DNA of 29,975 bases from Rickettsiales bacterium (GCA_947425005.1 CANDYP010000004.1:1-29975), one strand, 5' to 3'. Counted from the first letter of the stretch, positions 8,093-16,346 are shown. Made by a program: numbers and translations. The notes: generated by a model from the sequence alone, not told the origin.

Positions 8093-10444
8093 ATGACAGC
8101 AGAACAAATTCAATCGCAAATTTTTTGTGCTCTTCCTCTGCGCGACATCGTAATTTTTCCGCGAATGACCGCTACAATTTTGGTTGGCCGCGAGAAATCA
8201 ATCCGAGGCGTTGAAGAAGCTAAACGTCTTGGTCTGCCAATTTTCGCCGTCACCCAAACCAACTCCGACAATGACGGTTTCGACGAAAAAAGCATATACC
8301 GGGTAGGGGTATTGTGCAGCGTCATTGAATCAATCCTCACCCCAGACGGAACCTTGAAAGTCATCATTCAAGGCCTGGCCAAAGCTCAGATCAAAAGTAT
8401 CATTAACTCTCCCGATTTCTTCACTTGCGAGGTCGATGTTTTGCTCGACCAAAAATTTGCCCTCGACAACAAAGAGATGCTGAGCCTGATCAAAGGCTGT
8501 ATTCAGAACTTCAGCAAATACGCCGAGATCAGCAAAAAAGTTACACCGGAAATTTTAAATTCTCTGACCAAACTGCGCTCACCCTACGAAATCGCCTATT
8601 TGATCGCCACTCACATCGGTGGCAGCTTAAAAGACAAGCAAGAAATTTTAGCTGAAGAAGACCTCTCCAAGAAGCTCTACAAAGTTTTAGAAGTGCTGAA
8701 GACCGATCTCGAAATCTCTCAAACTGAATCGCGAATCAACAAATCGATCCAAGAAAAAATCTCCAAAAGCCACAAAGAATTTTACCTCAACGAGCAGCTC
8801 AAAAATATTAAAAAAGAATTGGGCCACGACGAAGAAAACGAAGTCAACGAATTCAAAGAAAAAATCGCCAAATTAAAACTGCCGCAAGCCGTATCTGCCA
8901 AGTGCAAATCCGAAATTGCCAAGTTAGAAAAAATGAATCCTTACTCGTCAGAATCCGGCGTAGTGCGCAATTATTTGGATTGGATTTTAACTTTGCCCTG
9001 GACCGAAAAAACTAAACCCACCAACAGTTTGGACAAGGCGCACAACATTCTCGACCAACACCATTACGCTCTCGCAAAAGTCAAAGAACGCATTTTGGAA
9101 TTCATTGCGGTGCAGATAAAAACCAAAGCACTGAAGGGCCCGATCCTTTGTTTGGTTGGCGCCCCAGGCGTCGGCAAAACTTCCTTGGCTAAATCAATCG
9201 CCGAAAGTTTGGGCCGTAAATACGTCAAAGTTTCTTTGGGCGGAGTGCGCGACGAATCTGAAATTCGGGGTCACCGCCGCACCTACATTGGCTCCATGCC
9301 TGGTCGCATCATTCAATCAATGCGCAAAGCCAAGACGATTAATCCTTTAATGTTGCTCGACGAAATCGACAAAATGTCCAACGATTTCCGCGGCGACCCT
9401 TCAGCAGCCTTGTTAGAAGTTTTAGATCCCGAACAAAACTCGGTCTTTTCGGATCACTATTTGGAAGTCGATTACGACCTATCCCGCGTGATGTTCATTG
9501 CCACCGCCAACAATATCGCCGGCATCCCAATCCCGCTGCGTGACCGCATGGAAATCATCAAACTTGCCGGCTACACCGAAAACGAAAAATTACAAATCGC
9601 CAAAAAACATTTGCTCGAAAATCAGCGCCAAGAAAATGGTTTAAGCAAAGACGAATTCTCGATTTCTGACGAAGCAATTTTAACCCTGATTCGCAAATAT
9701 ACTTTCGAAGCCGGCGTACGTAATTTGAATCGCGAACTCGCCAATCTTGCCCGCAAGGCTGCCAAAGAGATCGTCACCAAAAAATCTAAATCGCTGCACA
9801 TTACTGAAAAAAATGTTCAGCAATTTGCCGGTGTCGAAAAACATCACTACGGCATTGCTAGAACTCAAGACTTGGTGGGCGTTGCCACCGGCTTGGCTTA
9901 CACCGATTTTGGCGGCGACCTGCTCGACATCGAAGCGTTAAAATTCGAAGGCAGCGGCAAAATTCAAATCACCGGACGTCTCGGCGAAGTAATGAAAGAG
10001 TCGGCCCAAGCCGCTTTAAGCTACGCCAGATCAATCGCCACCGACTTCAAAATCGATCCCAAAAAATTCAACAAATACGATTTCCACATTCACGTGCCCG
10101 AAGGCGCCACTCCGAAAGATGGTCCCTCCGCCGGCGTCGCACTTTGCGTCGCACTAATGTCTTGCATCACCGGAGTGCCAATTAAGAAAGACATTGCCAT
10201 GACTGGCGAGATCACTCTTACCGGCAAAGTCCTAGAGATTGGCGGCTTGAAGGAAAAACTTTTAGCGGCATTGCGCGGCGACATCAGGACTGTTTTGATT
10301 CCGGAATCGAACCGCAAAGACCTCGCCGACATGCCGAAAGAAGTTTTGGATAAGCTAGTCATCAAGCCCATCTCACGCATCGAAGAGGCTTTGAAGGAAT
10401 GTTTGGTTGCACCCTCTAACGCTAAATCAAAATCACGTCGCTAA
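8093..10444 (+). CDS. lon: ATP-dependent protease Lon
   Basis: Lon is the cytoplasmic hexameric AAA+ serine protease that degrades misfolded and regulatory proteins. The 783 residues cover the full family architecture. The N-terminal substrate-binding domain begins with LPLRDIVIFP at about 14-23. A coiled-coil middle region follows, then the AAA+ module with Walker A GAPGVGKTS at 356-364 and Walker B LMLLDEIDK at 419-427. The C-terminal protease domain has catalytic Ser679 in PKDGPSAG and Lys722 in GGLKEKL, the same positions as in E. coli Lon. The C terminus is short and basic. The ATG has no Shine-Dalgarno sequence. No clear heat-shock promoter is visible in the 67 bases upstream. Confidence 0.98.
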   Translation: MTAEQIQSQIFCALPLRDIVIFPRMTATILVGREKSIRGVEEAKRLGLPIFAVTQTNSDNDGFDEKSIYRVGVLCSVIESILTPDGTLKVIIQGLAKAQIKSIINSPDFFTCEVDVLLDQKFALDNKEMLSLIKGCIQNFSKYAEISKKVTPEILNSLTKLRSPYEIAYLIATHIGGSLKDKQEILAEEDLSKKLYKVLEVLKTDLEISQTESRINKSIQEKISKSHKEFYLNEQLKNIKKELGHDEENEVNEFKEKIAKLKLPQAVSAKCKSEIAKLEKMNPYSSESGVVRNYLDWILTLPWTEKTKPTNSLDKAHNILDQHHYALAKVKERILEFIAVQIKTKALKGPILCLVGAPGVGKTSLAKSIAESLGRKYVKVSLGGVRDESEIRGHRRTYIGSMPGRIIQSMRKAKTINPLMLLDEIDKMSNDFRGDPSAALLEVLDPEQNSVFSDHYLEVDYDLSRVMFIATANNIAGIPIPLRDRMEIIKLAGYTENEKLQIAKKHLLENQRQENGLSKDEFSISDEAILTLIRKYTFEAGVRNLNRELANLARKAAKEIVTKKSKSLHITEKNVQQFAGVEKHHYGIARTQDLVGVATGLAYTDFGGDLLDIEALKFEGSGKIQITGRLGEVMKESAQAALSYARSIATDFKIDPKKFNKYDFHIHVPEGATPKDGPSAGVALCVALMSCITGVPIKKDIAMTGEITLTGKVLEIGGLKEKLLAALRGDIRTVLIPESNRKDLADMPKEVLDKLVIKPISRIEEALKECLVAPSNAKSKSRR

Positions 10445-10515
10445 AAAATAGACCCAGGAACAAGTCCGGGGTGACATCGGGGCGAAGTCTGCAACCAATC
10501 TCAAATTACAAATCA

Positions 10516-11085
10516 ATGTCCCAAGACAACCAAATCCACATCATTGCCGGACCCAACGGAGCTGGCAAAAGTTCTCACGCTCGGATCACCTTGCTGCCAG
10601 ATTTTCTGAAAAGTAACGAATTCATTAACGCCGACGAAATTGCTAAAATGCTTTCCCCGGAAAATCCCGAAAAAGCAGCTCTAGCCGCTGGTCGCTTGAT
10701 GCTCAAAAAATTAGAATTTCTCTTGGAAGAAAAGCGCGACTTCGCTTTAGAGACCACATTGTCAGCAAAAAATTATTTGCACTTTATTAAAAAAGCCCAA
10801 TCGCGCGGCTACAAAGTAAATTTATTTTTTCTGAAACTAGCCAGCCCCGAGCTTGCCCACGAAAGAGTCTTGACTAGAGTAAGCAAGGGTGGTCATAATA
10901 TTGAACTACCCGTAATTTACAGAAGATTTCGAAGAGGCTTGGACAACTTACAGAATTATTTAAACGTTGTCGACACCGCCATTGTCTACGAATCCAGCGG
11001 ATTAGAACTTCTCGAAATAGCCAAAAAAAGTGAAAATCAGCTAACCATTCTTAATCAAAATTTGTGGGAAAAAATTTATGCGTAG
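10516..11085 (+). CDS. Zeta-toxin-like P-loop kinase
   Basis: A 189-residue ATP-binding protein of the zeta toxin/AAA_33 type (COG4185-like). Walker A is AGPNGAGKSS at 11-20. It is followed by NADEIAK near 38-44, the substrate-region motif ALETTLS near 76-82, and an arginine-rich lid segment (RVLTRVSKGGH...YRRFRRGL) near 115-140. Zeta kinases phosphorylate UDP-sugar precursors of peptidoglycan, but many chromosomal members are uncharacterised, so toxicity is not proven. The frame is open from a GTG at 10471, but ATG 10516 places the P-loop right at the N terminus as in relatives. It overlaps the next gene by 8 bases, which suggests a coupled two-gene unit. It has no epsilon-like antitoxin upstream. 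Confidence 0.8.
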   Translation: MSQDNQIHIIAGPNGAGKSSHARITLLPDFLKSNEFINADEIAKMLSPENPEKAALAAGRLMLKKLEFLLEEKRDFALETTLSAKNYLHFIKKAQSRGYKVNLFFLKLASPELAHERVLTRVSKGGHNIELPVIYRRFRRGLDNLQNYLNVVDTAIVYESSGLELLEIAKKSENQLTILNQNLWEKIYA

Positions 11086-11464
11086 CGATGAGATTTTAAG
11101 AAGGGCCGAAGAGGGCATGAAAGAAAGTAACAAAATTCTGATCAGAGAACTGGTTCAGGACCTAGAAGAAAAAGGCATTTCACCGGTCATCGCAGTTGAC
11201 GGCGAAGTAAAAAAATTGAACATCTGCGAAAGCGAGAAAAAAAGTTTCGAGCAAGAATTAAAAAAATTTGGATTAGAAAAATCTGATTTTTGTTTACTTG
11301 AAGAAGACAGCACCAAAGCACCGTCTGAAACATCCCATCGTTACAACAACATCATCATCATTCACAAAAAATCCGCTAAACTTAAAAAATATAAAACCTG
11401 CAATAGCTCTCGCTGGGTTGCTGATCTGCACCGCGATTTAGAAAATAAATTCTTCACCAATTAA
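11078..11464 (+). CDS. Unknown 128-aa protein paired with the zeta-like kinase
   Basis: This 128-residue protein has no family I can name with confidence. The N-terminal part (SDEILRRAEEGMKESNKILI...) is helical and charged, and resembles small proteins that I recall encoded next to COG4185-type kinases. The following segment (GISPVIAVDGEVKKLNI) fits a short beta hairpin. The C-terminal half contains NNIIIIHKK and a basic end and is an extension beyond the typical small partner. The gene overlaps the 3' end of the kinase gene by 8 bases and ends 16 bases before yidC. An antitoxin or regulatory role is possible by position only. It is soluble, with no signal peptide or membrane helix. Confidence 0.7.
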   Translation: MRSDEILRRAEEGMKESNKILIRELVQDLEEKGISPVIAVDGEVKKLNICESEKKSFEQELKKFGLEKSDFCLLEEDSTKAPSETSHRYNNIIIIHKKSAKLKKYKTCNSSRWVADLHRDLENKFFTN

Positions 11465-11480
11465 TTCTCACAACATTTCA

Positions 11481-13238
11481 ATGCAAAATAATCAAAACAT
11501 CTTACTGGCCACGGTTCTTTCTGCGGCAATTTTGCTGGGCTGGACCTGGCTTTACGAGAAGCCAAGAATTGAAAAACAAGAAGCGCAAAGAAAAGTTTTA
11601 GCAGCACAAAATTCAAAAGTTGAAAATACCAAAACTACCCAACCCGTTGAAAATAAAGATGTCGCAGCGACTCCTTCCATTTCCGCTAAACCAGCAGACA
11701 CCATTTTAGCACTTAAAAATCGTAACGAGATTCTCGCCCAAGAAAAAGCCAATCGCGTTGCAATTGAAAGTAAAAGCCTACACGGATCCCTTTATTTAAA
11801 AGGTGCGCGCTTTGATGATTTAACTTTAGCAAAATATTTTGAGAAGGCTGACCACAAAGATGAAGTGTCACTTTTTTCACCAAGCGAAAGTAAAGAACGC
11901 TATTTTGCTGACTTCGGCTGGGTCAGCTCCGACAGCGCCTTAGATCTACCTAAACCCGACACTTTGTGGAAAAGCAGTGGAGCAAAATTAACGCCGGAAA
12001 ATCCGATTATTTTGTCGTGGACAAACAAACAAAATATTGAGTTCAACATTCAAATCGCGCTCGACCAAGACTACATGTTCAGCGTCACGCAATTAGTGAA
12101 AAATCATTCCAAATTTGAAGTCTCGATTGCCTCTTACGGCAGAATTAATCGCGTTTTAAACGGCGCGCAAAAACCGATCTACATTCTTCACGAAGGTGCA
12201 ATTGGCGTGTTTTCCGACGTTCTTCACGAAACCACCTACAAAGATTTAATCGAAGAAAAGCAGCAGAATTTTTCTTCTGAAAGTGGCGGCTGGCTAGGCA
12301 TTACCGACAAATATTGGCTAAGCTCAATCCTTCCTGACCGAAACCTCAAATACAACGCCACCTTCAACCACGACACTTCCAATCAAAACCACTTCTTCAA
12401 TTCAGAATTTGTCGGCCAAGAATTTAAAATTGCCGCCAATGAAGAGTTAAGATTTGACCACCATCTTTTCGCCGGAGCCAAGAAAGTCGGGCTTCTTGAC
12501 CAATATTCCAAACAATTTGACGCCAAACTTTTTGACCGCGCTGTCGATTTCGGTTGGTTCTATTTCTTGACCAAGCCGTTCTTTTTTATTGTCGAATTTT
12601 TATCAAAATTTTTGGGCAATTTTGGTTTAGCAATTTTGGCAATGACGGTTCTAGTCAAGCTAGCCTTGTTCCCAATGGCTAACAAATCTTACGCCGCAAT
12701 TGGCAAGATCAAAAAATTGCAGCCAAAAATTGATGCGATTCGCGCTAAGTTCAAAAATGATCGAGTGGCCTTGAACCGCGAAATCATGGAGCTCTACAAG
12801 AAAGAAAAAGTTAATCCGGCCTCAGGATGTCTGCCGATTTTCATTCAAATTCCGGTCTTCTTCGCTTTGTACAAAGTTTTGTACGTCACGCTCGACATGC
12901 GCCAAGCGCCATTCTACGGCTGGATCCACGATCTCTCCGCTCCAGATCCAACATCAATTTTTAACCTGTTCGGATTACTTCCATTCGAAGTAAGCAGCAC
13001 CTTCACGATCGGCATTTGGCCAATCCTGATGGGCATCACCATGATCATCCAACAAAAACTAAACCCAACAGCATCCGATCCAACTCAAGCCAAAATTTTA
13101 AAATGGATGCCTTACGTTTTAACCTTCGTCCTAGCCGCATTCCCCGCCGGCCTAGTGATTTACTGGACTTGGAGCAACACCTTGTCGGTATTGCAGCAAT
13201 GGGTGATTAGTCGGAAGATGAGCAAAGCAAGTAAGTAG
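11481..13238 (+). CDS. yidC: Membrane protein insertase YidC
   Basis: YidC inserts and folds inner-membrane proteins, alone or with SecYEG. The 585-residue protein has the Gram-negative layout: an N-terminal membrane helix (about 5-20), a low-complexity linker, a large periplasmic P1 beta domain (to about 340), then the conserved five-helix Oxa1/YidC core. In the core, FGLAILAMTVLVKLALFP, NPASGCLPIFIQIPVFFALYKVL and the final WTWSNTLSVLQQW segment are recognisable; the hydrophilic-groove Arg lies in the helix region FFLTKPFF-to-LVKLALFP or nearby. It is not preceded by rpmH, rnpA or yidD, its usual neighbours. It ends six bases before a strong family A hairpin that may terminate its transcript. 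Confidence 0.96.
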   Translation: MQNNQNILLATVLSAAILLGWTWLYEKPRIEKQEAQRKVLAAQNSKVENTKTTQPVENKDVAATPSISAKPADTILALKNRNEILAQEKANRVAIESKSLHGSLYLKGARFDDLTLAKYFEKADHKDEVSLFSPSESKERYFADFGWVSSDSALDLPKPDTLWKSSGAKLTPENPIILSWTNKQNIEFNIQIALDQDYMFSVTQLVKNHSKFEVSIASYGRINRVLNGAQKPIYILHEGAIGVFSDVLHETTYKDLIEEKQQNFSSESGGWLGITDKYWLSSILPDRNLKYNATFNHDTSNQNHFFNSEFVGQEFKIAANEELRFDHHLFAGAKKVGLLDQYSKQFDAKLFDRAVDFGWFYFLTKPFFFIVEFLSKFLGNFGLAILAMTVLVKLALFPMANKSYAAIGKIKKLQPKIDAIRAKFKNDRVALNREIMELYKKEKVNPASGCLPIFIQIPVFFALYKVLYVTLDMRQAPFYGWIHDLSAPDPTSIFNLFGLLPFEVSSTFTIGIWPILMGITMIIQQKLNPTASDPTQAKILKWMPYVLTFVLAAFPAGLVIYWTWSNTLSVLQQWVISRKMSKASK

Positions 13239-13243
13239 CTTTA

Positions 13244-13334
13244 GACGAGAAACCCCCCTACCCCCCTTATCAGGGGGGCTTTGATCGAGTTCGGTTAAGC
13301 CCCCCTGACAAGGGGGGTAGGGGGGTTTCTCGTC
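13244..13334. repeat. Family A C/G-rich palindromic repeat, copy 1
   Basis: A 91-bp element begins GACGAGAAACCCCCC and ends with the complement. The outer 25 bp on each side pair perfectly and the next 13 bp pair with one mismatch, giving a 38-bp stem and a 15-base loop around TGATCGAGTTCGG. It lies between yidC and tRNA-Ser and probably ends the yidC transcript through its very stable hairpin. Other copies are at 14039-15514 (split by the IS) and 20694-20808. Confidence 0.93.
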
Positions 13335-13353
13335 CCAAACACTTACTACATAC

Positions 13354-13443
13354 GGATGGGTGGCCGAGTGGCTGAAGGCGCACGCTTGGAAAGCGTGTTA
13401 TGGGTTAAACCATACGCGGGTTCGAATCCCGCCCCATCCGCCA
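13354..13443 (+). tRNA. tRNA-Ser(GGA)
   Basis: The cloverleaf is complete. The acceptor stem GGATGGG pairs with CCCATCC. The anticodon stem CACGC/GCGTG encloses loop TTGGAAA, so the anticodon is GGA at 13388-13390, reading UCC and UCU serine codons. A long variable arm (about 13398-13415, ATGGGTTAAACCAT hairpin) is the class II mark of serine tRNAs. The T arm is GCGGG-TTCGAAT-CCCGC. The discriminator is G and the CCA end is encoded at 13441-13443. Confidence 0.97.
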
Positions 13444-13498
13444 TACGCTTACGCTCTTCGAGCTACAGCGCGATTAGGCAGATTCAAAGTTGGTGCAA

Positions 13499-13972
13499 TT
13501 ATTTTTGTAAAAGCGACTTCAGTAATTCTTCAAGATATTCCTTAGACAAAGGATCTTTTTTTTCAGATGCAGTGATCATTTGCGGGTTTCCTTCACGATC
13601 AAAAATGTAATTAGTCGGCACAAAATCTACTGCGGGAAAACTACTCACTTGGGCATCAATCAACATTGAGTTGGGATAGGTGAGGTTGGTGACGCGCTTT
13701 AAAACGTTGGGGCGGGATTTTTGGGGATCGATGCTGATGCCAATGATTTCAAGGCCAGAGGCATGATGTTCGCGGTAGAGCTCTTCTAAAATTAGCATTT
13801 CTTTTTGACAATTTGCACACCACTCGGCCCAGAGATTTACGACGACGACTTTGCCGCGCATTTTTTCGAGATTGAAGTCTTGACCCTTAAGGGTTTTGGT
13901 GACGAGGCTGGCGCTTGCGGGAGGGGTTGTTAGGAAGAGGCAGAGGATTGTGAGGAGTAGAAATTTTTTCAT
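13499..13972 (-). CDS. Exported TlpA/ResA-like thioredoxin-fold protein
   Basis: The chosen ATG gives 157 residues with a clear signal peptide (MKKFLLLTILCLFLTTPPASAS) followed by a thioredoxin fold. The redox motif is WCANC at 51-55, with Cys52 and Cys55 as the active pair, preceded by KVVVVNLWAE. A cis-proline-type region (FVPTNYIFDREG) occurs in the second half. Relatives are periplasmic reductants for cytochrome c maturation or disulfide exchange; which of these applies is not visible. The reading frame continues upstream through the family A repeat to 14140, but the signal peptide fixes the real start. The gene is convergent with tRNA-Ser and flanked by two direct copies of the family A repeat. 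Confidence 0.87.
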   Translation of the reverse strand: MKKFLLLTILCLFLTTPPASASLVTKTLKGQDFNLEKMRGKVVVVNLWAEWCANCQKEMLILEELYREHHASGLEIIGISIDPQKSRPNVLKRVTNLTYPNSMLIDAQVSSFPAVDFVPTNYIFDREGNPQMITASEKKDPLSKEYLEELLKSLLQK

Positions 13973-14038
13973 TGGGTGGTGGAGATTTTTGGGTTTAGAT
14001 CGAGGAGAGCTTTTATCGAGCTTTTGTACCGAGCTCGG

Positions 14039-14119
14039 GACGAGAAACCCCCCTACCCCCCTTATCAGGGGGGCTTTGATCGAGCTCAGTTTAAGCCCCC
14101 CTGATAAGGGGGGTAGGGG
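14039..14119. repeat. Family A repeat, copy 2, left part (interrupted by IS)
   Basis: The sequence follows copy 1 (13244-13334) from GACGAGAAACCC through TTGATCGAGCTCAG into the right arm, then stops at the IS end. The remaining 21 bases continue at 15494-15514. Removing the IS and one copy of the 10-bp duplication restores AAGGGGGGTAGGGGGG-TTTCTCGTC, the exact right end of copy 1. It is in the same orientation as copy 1. Confidence 0.93.
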
Positions 14120-15493
14120 CACTACTGTCCCGTTAACCAAATCCCAAAACCTTCAAACTCCTTGAGCTACAAGGCCACATAACCCCTTAAAAGATTTTTC
14201 TATGTTTTTTGCCGTCAGGTTTTGTTGTTAGTTTTTTAACAGCAAAGCCAGAGATCATGCAAAATCAGAAGATCGTATTTTCCCAGATAACCTCTCTAGT
14301 TCCTTGGTACCAATTTGATCAAGTTGTGAAGGAGTTTGGCGGGGATTACCGCTACAAAAAGTTTAAAAGCCGCGACCATTTGTTGGTGATGATCTTTGCT
14401 CAATTGACTTACAGAGAGGGTCTTAGAGCAATCGAGTCTTCCCTTAATTCTCAAAGGGCGAAGCTGTATCACATGGGCATTAGATGTGAGCAAATAGCTC
14501 GCAATACCATTGCCAAAGCCAATGAAATTCGAGATTACCGAATCTACGAGAAGCTGGCTAACATCTTGGCTGCCCGCGCCAAAGAGCTCTACGTCAACGA
14601 TAAAATACTGGATGATTTAGAATTCGACCAATCGATCTACGCCCTTGATTCTAGCGTGATTAACATCTGTTTCTCGCTAGCTCCTTGGGCAAAATATTCA
14701 GAGAAGCAGGGTATCGGCGCCTTCAAGTTACACAGCCTGATTGATCTCAAGGGCAACATCCCGAGCTTCAATGTAATCACTGACGGCAAGGTTTACGACG
14801 GGGCGATATTAGACATTTTACCCTTCGAGGCCGGCAGTATTTACATCATGGATCGCGGTTATTTGGACTACAAAAGACTCTACAAAATTGAGCAAAACAA
14901 AGCCTTCTTCATCAGCAGAACAACCAGTAATATCAAGCTTCGCAGGGTTTATTCTAACAAGAATGTTAAAAGCAAAATCGCAGCAAGCGATGTGGAAAGT
15001 GAGGCAATAATCTGTGATCAAATCGTTTCTTTCGTCACCAAAGGTGCAAAACAATCTTACCCACAAAAGCTCCGAAAAATCCGTTATAAATTCAAAGAAA
15101 AAGGCAATAAGAAATTCAAAATTATAACCTTCCTAACCAACAACTTCAGCCTAGAAGCGATAACAGTAGCAAGGCTCTACAAAAAAAGATGGCAAATCGA
15201 ACTCTTCTTCAAATGGATCAAACAACACCTAAAAATTAAGACGTTTTACAGCTACAGTGAAAATGGCGTTAAAGTGCAAATCTGGACTGCTATCTGCACT
15301 TACCTTCTCGTCGCCATCGCAAAAAAAGAGCTAAAAATCGACCACTCCCTCTACACAATTCTACAAGTTTTAAGCGTAAACATTTTTGAACGAACCCAGA
15401 TAAATCAACTGTTCGCAGAGTTTGATTACAAAAGTTGCGAGGATGATGATCGCCAAGCCTTGTTACTGTAGGGAAGTTAGCGGGACAGTAGTG
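14120..15493 (+). mobile_element. Complete IS4-family insertion sequence, 1374 bp
   Basis: Terminal inverted repeats are 14120-14137 and 15476-15493, 18 bp with one mismatch, starting CACTACTGTCCCG. The flanking direct repeat GGGGTAGGGG (14110-14119 and 15494-15503) is a 10-bp target-site duplication, within the range of the IS4 family. One transposase ORF with an intact DDE triad fills the element. All parts needed for transposition appear intact, so it is probably recent and possibly active. The target was a family A palindromic repeat. Confidence 0.95.
14257..15471 (+). CDS. IS4-family DDE transposase
   Basis: The 404-residue transposase opens with the DUF4372-like N-terminal region (FSQITSLVPWYQF, then FAQLTYREGLRAIE) seen in an IS4-family group, followed by an RNase H-fold DDE domain. 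The catalytic residues are Asp131 in ALDSSVI, Asp199 in IMDRGYLD and Glu315. The last lies in the IS4 signature Y308-(2)-R311-(3)-E315-(6)-K322, with exact spacing. The frame is open from 14209, but ATG 14257 gives the standard MQNQKIVFSQ-type start. The leader between the left inverted repeat and the start is about 120 bases. No frameshift or stop is present. Confidence 0.93.
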   Translation: MQNQKIVFSQITSLVPWYQFDQVVKEFGGDYRYKKFKSRDHLLVMIFAQLTYREGLRAIESSLNSQRAKLYHMGIRCEQIARNTIAKANEIRDYRIYEKLANILAARAKELYVNDKILDDLEFDQSIYALDSSVINICFSLAPWAKYSEKQGIGAFKLHSLIDLKGNIPSFNVITDGKVYDGAILDILPFEAGSIYIMDRGYLDYKRLYKIEQNKAFFISRTTSNIKLRRVYSNKNVKSKIAASDVESEAIICDQIVSFVTKGAKQSYPQKLRKIRYKFKEKGNKKFKIITFLTNNFSLEAITVARLYKKRWQIELFFKWIKQHLKIKTFYSYSENGVKVQIWTAICTYLLVAIAKKELKIDHSLYTILQVLSVNIFERTQINQLFAEFDYKSCEDDDRQALLL

Positions 15494-15514
15494 GGGGTAG
15501 GGGGGTTTCTCGTC
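15494..15514. repeat. Family A repeat, copy 2, right remnant
   Basis: These 21 bases (GGGGTAGGGGGG then TTTCTCGTC) are the distal end of the repeat that begins at 14039; the first ten are the IS target duplication. They complete the 25-bp outer arm that pairs with 14039 onward, so the hairpin would now have the IS in its stem. Confidence 0.9.
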
Positions 15515-15550
15515 ACAAATTCCTACTAAAAACTAACTCGACTCAAATTC

Positions 15551-16192
15551 CTAAAACTCCCCTCGCGTCTTAAACGCGATGCTAATCGTCCCGTCATCCA
15601 AATAATCCAACTCACTTCCCACGGGAATTCCGTAAGCTAAGCGCGTCACCCTCACCTCAAAATCTTTTAAACTTTCCGCCAAAAAATGTGCCGTGGTTTG
15701 ACCGTCAATCGTGGCGCTCGTGGCAATGATCACCTCTTTTATTTTGGAAGTTTTTAGTCTGGTAAAAAGCTGCTCCAAACTCAAATCTTCAATGTTAGTC
15801 CCCGAAATTGCCGACAGCTTCCCGCCCAAAACATGGTAGTAGCCTTTATAATTTTCGGCGCGCTCGATCGCCCACAAATCTGCCACTTCTTCGACGACGC
15901 AGATCAAATTTTCGTCACGATTTGGATTTTTACAAATGCCGCAAACCCTTCCTTCATCTAGGTTACCGCAGATTTCGCAATTGTGAATTTTGTCATTCAA
16001 AGCCTGTAAATTTTCAATCAGAGGTAGCAAAGTTTTTTCCTTACTCACCGCAAGGTGAAGCACTACACGCTTAGCTACTCTAGGGCCCATGCCTGGAAGT
16101 TTGGCAATAATTTTACTTAAATTTTCGATTAAATTTTTTTGCATTTTTGTGAGGTAATAGTGGGAGGAGGCGCGATTTTTAAGGGCTGACAT
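15551..16192 (-). CDS. recR: Recombination mediator RecR
   Basis: RecR works with RecO (and RecF) to load RecA on gapped DNA. The 213-residue protein has the family order: a helix-hairpin-helix region (LPGMGPRVAKRVVLHL at about 32-47), the four-cysteine zinc motif with Cys72, Cys75, Cys84 and Cys87, and a Toprim domain starting at about 95 with VVEEVADLWAIE. The C-terminal part includes RLAYGIPVGSELDYLDDGT. The first ATG gives a 16-residue extension; a second ATG at 16144 (MQKNLIEN) would give the more typical 197 residues. No Shine-Dalgarno sequence helps to decide. The usual neighbours dnaX and ybaB are not present here. Confidence 0.94.
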   Translation of the reverse strand: MSALKNRASSHYYLTKMQKNLIENLSKIIAKLPGMGPRVAKRVVLHLAVSKEKTLLPLIENLQALNDKIHNCEICGNLDEGRVCGICKNPNRDENLICVVEEVADLWAIERAENYKGYYHVLGGKLSAISGTNIEDLSLEQLFTRLKTSKIKEVIIATSATIDGQTTAHFLAESLKDFEVRVTRLAYGIPVGSELDYLDDGTISIAFKTRGEF

Positions 16193-16214
16193 CTAATTTT
16201 CAAATCAATCTGAA

Positions 16215-16346
16215 ATGCGTAATTCTTCACAACTTAAGCCAAAAAATATTTTGAATTTCTTAAGAAGCTGTCCAGAATCTTGCGATGAATTGCAGCCGGA
16301 CGAAGTTTATAAACTCCGTCCAAAGCGTTCAGTAAAACTAATTTAA
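16215..16346 (+). CDS. Possible 43-aa small protein
   Basis: An ATG-started ORF of 43 codons (MRNSSQLKPKNILNFLRSCP... ending KRSVKLI) begins 22 bases from the divergent recR start and ends 22 bases before the next gene. It is basic and has two cysteines; I recognise no family. A 24-base imperfect palindrome (GGACGAAGTTTA with TAAACTCCGTCC, one mismatch) lies within its last third, so the segment could be a structured leader instead of a coding sequence. Coding status is uncertain. Confidence 0.3.
   Translation: MRNSSQLKPKNILNFLRSCPESCDELQPDEVYKLRPKRSVKLI

Noticed and set aside
10471..10515. GTG-started extension of the zeta-like kinase
   Set aside because: The P-loop is normally near the N terminus, and the extension has no family resemblance.
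13896..14165. 89-codon plus-strand ORF across the repeat and IS end
   Set aside because: It is antisense to the thioredoxin gene and made largely of repeat sequence; no protein features.
14209..14256. 16-residue extension of the transposase
   Set aside because: Related transposases begin with a MQN..FSQ-type sequence, which matches the ATG at 14257.
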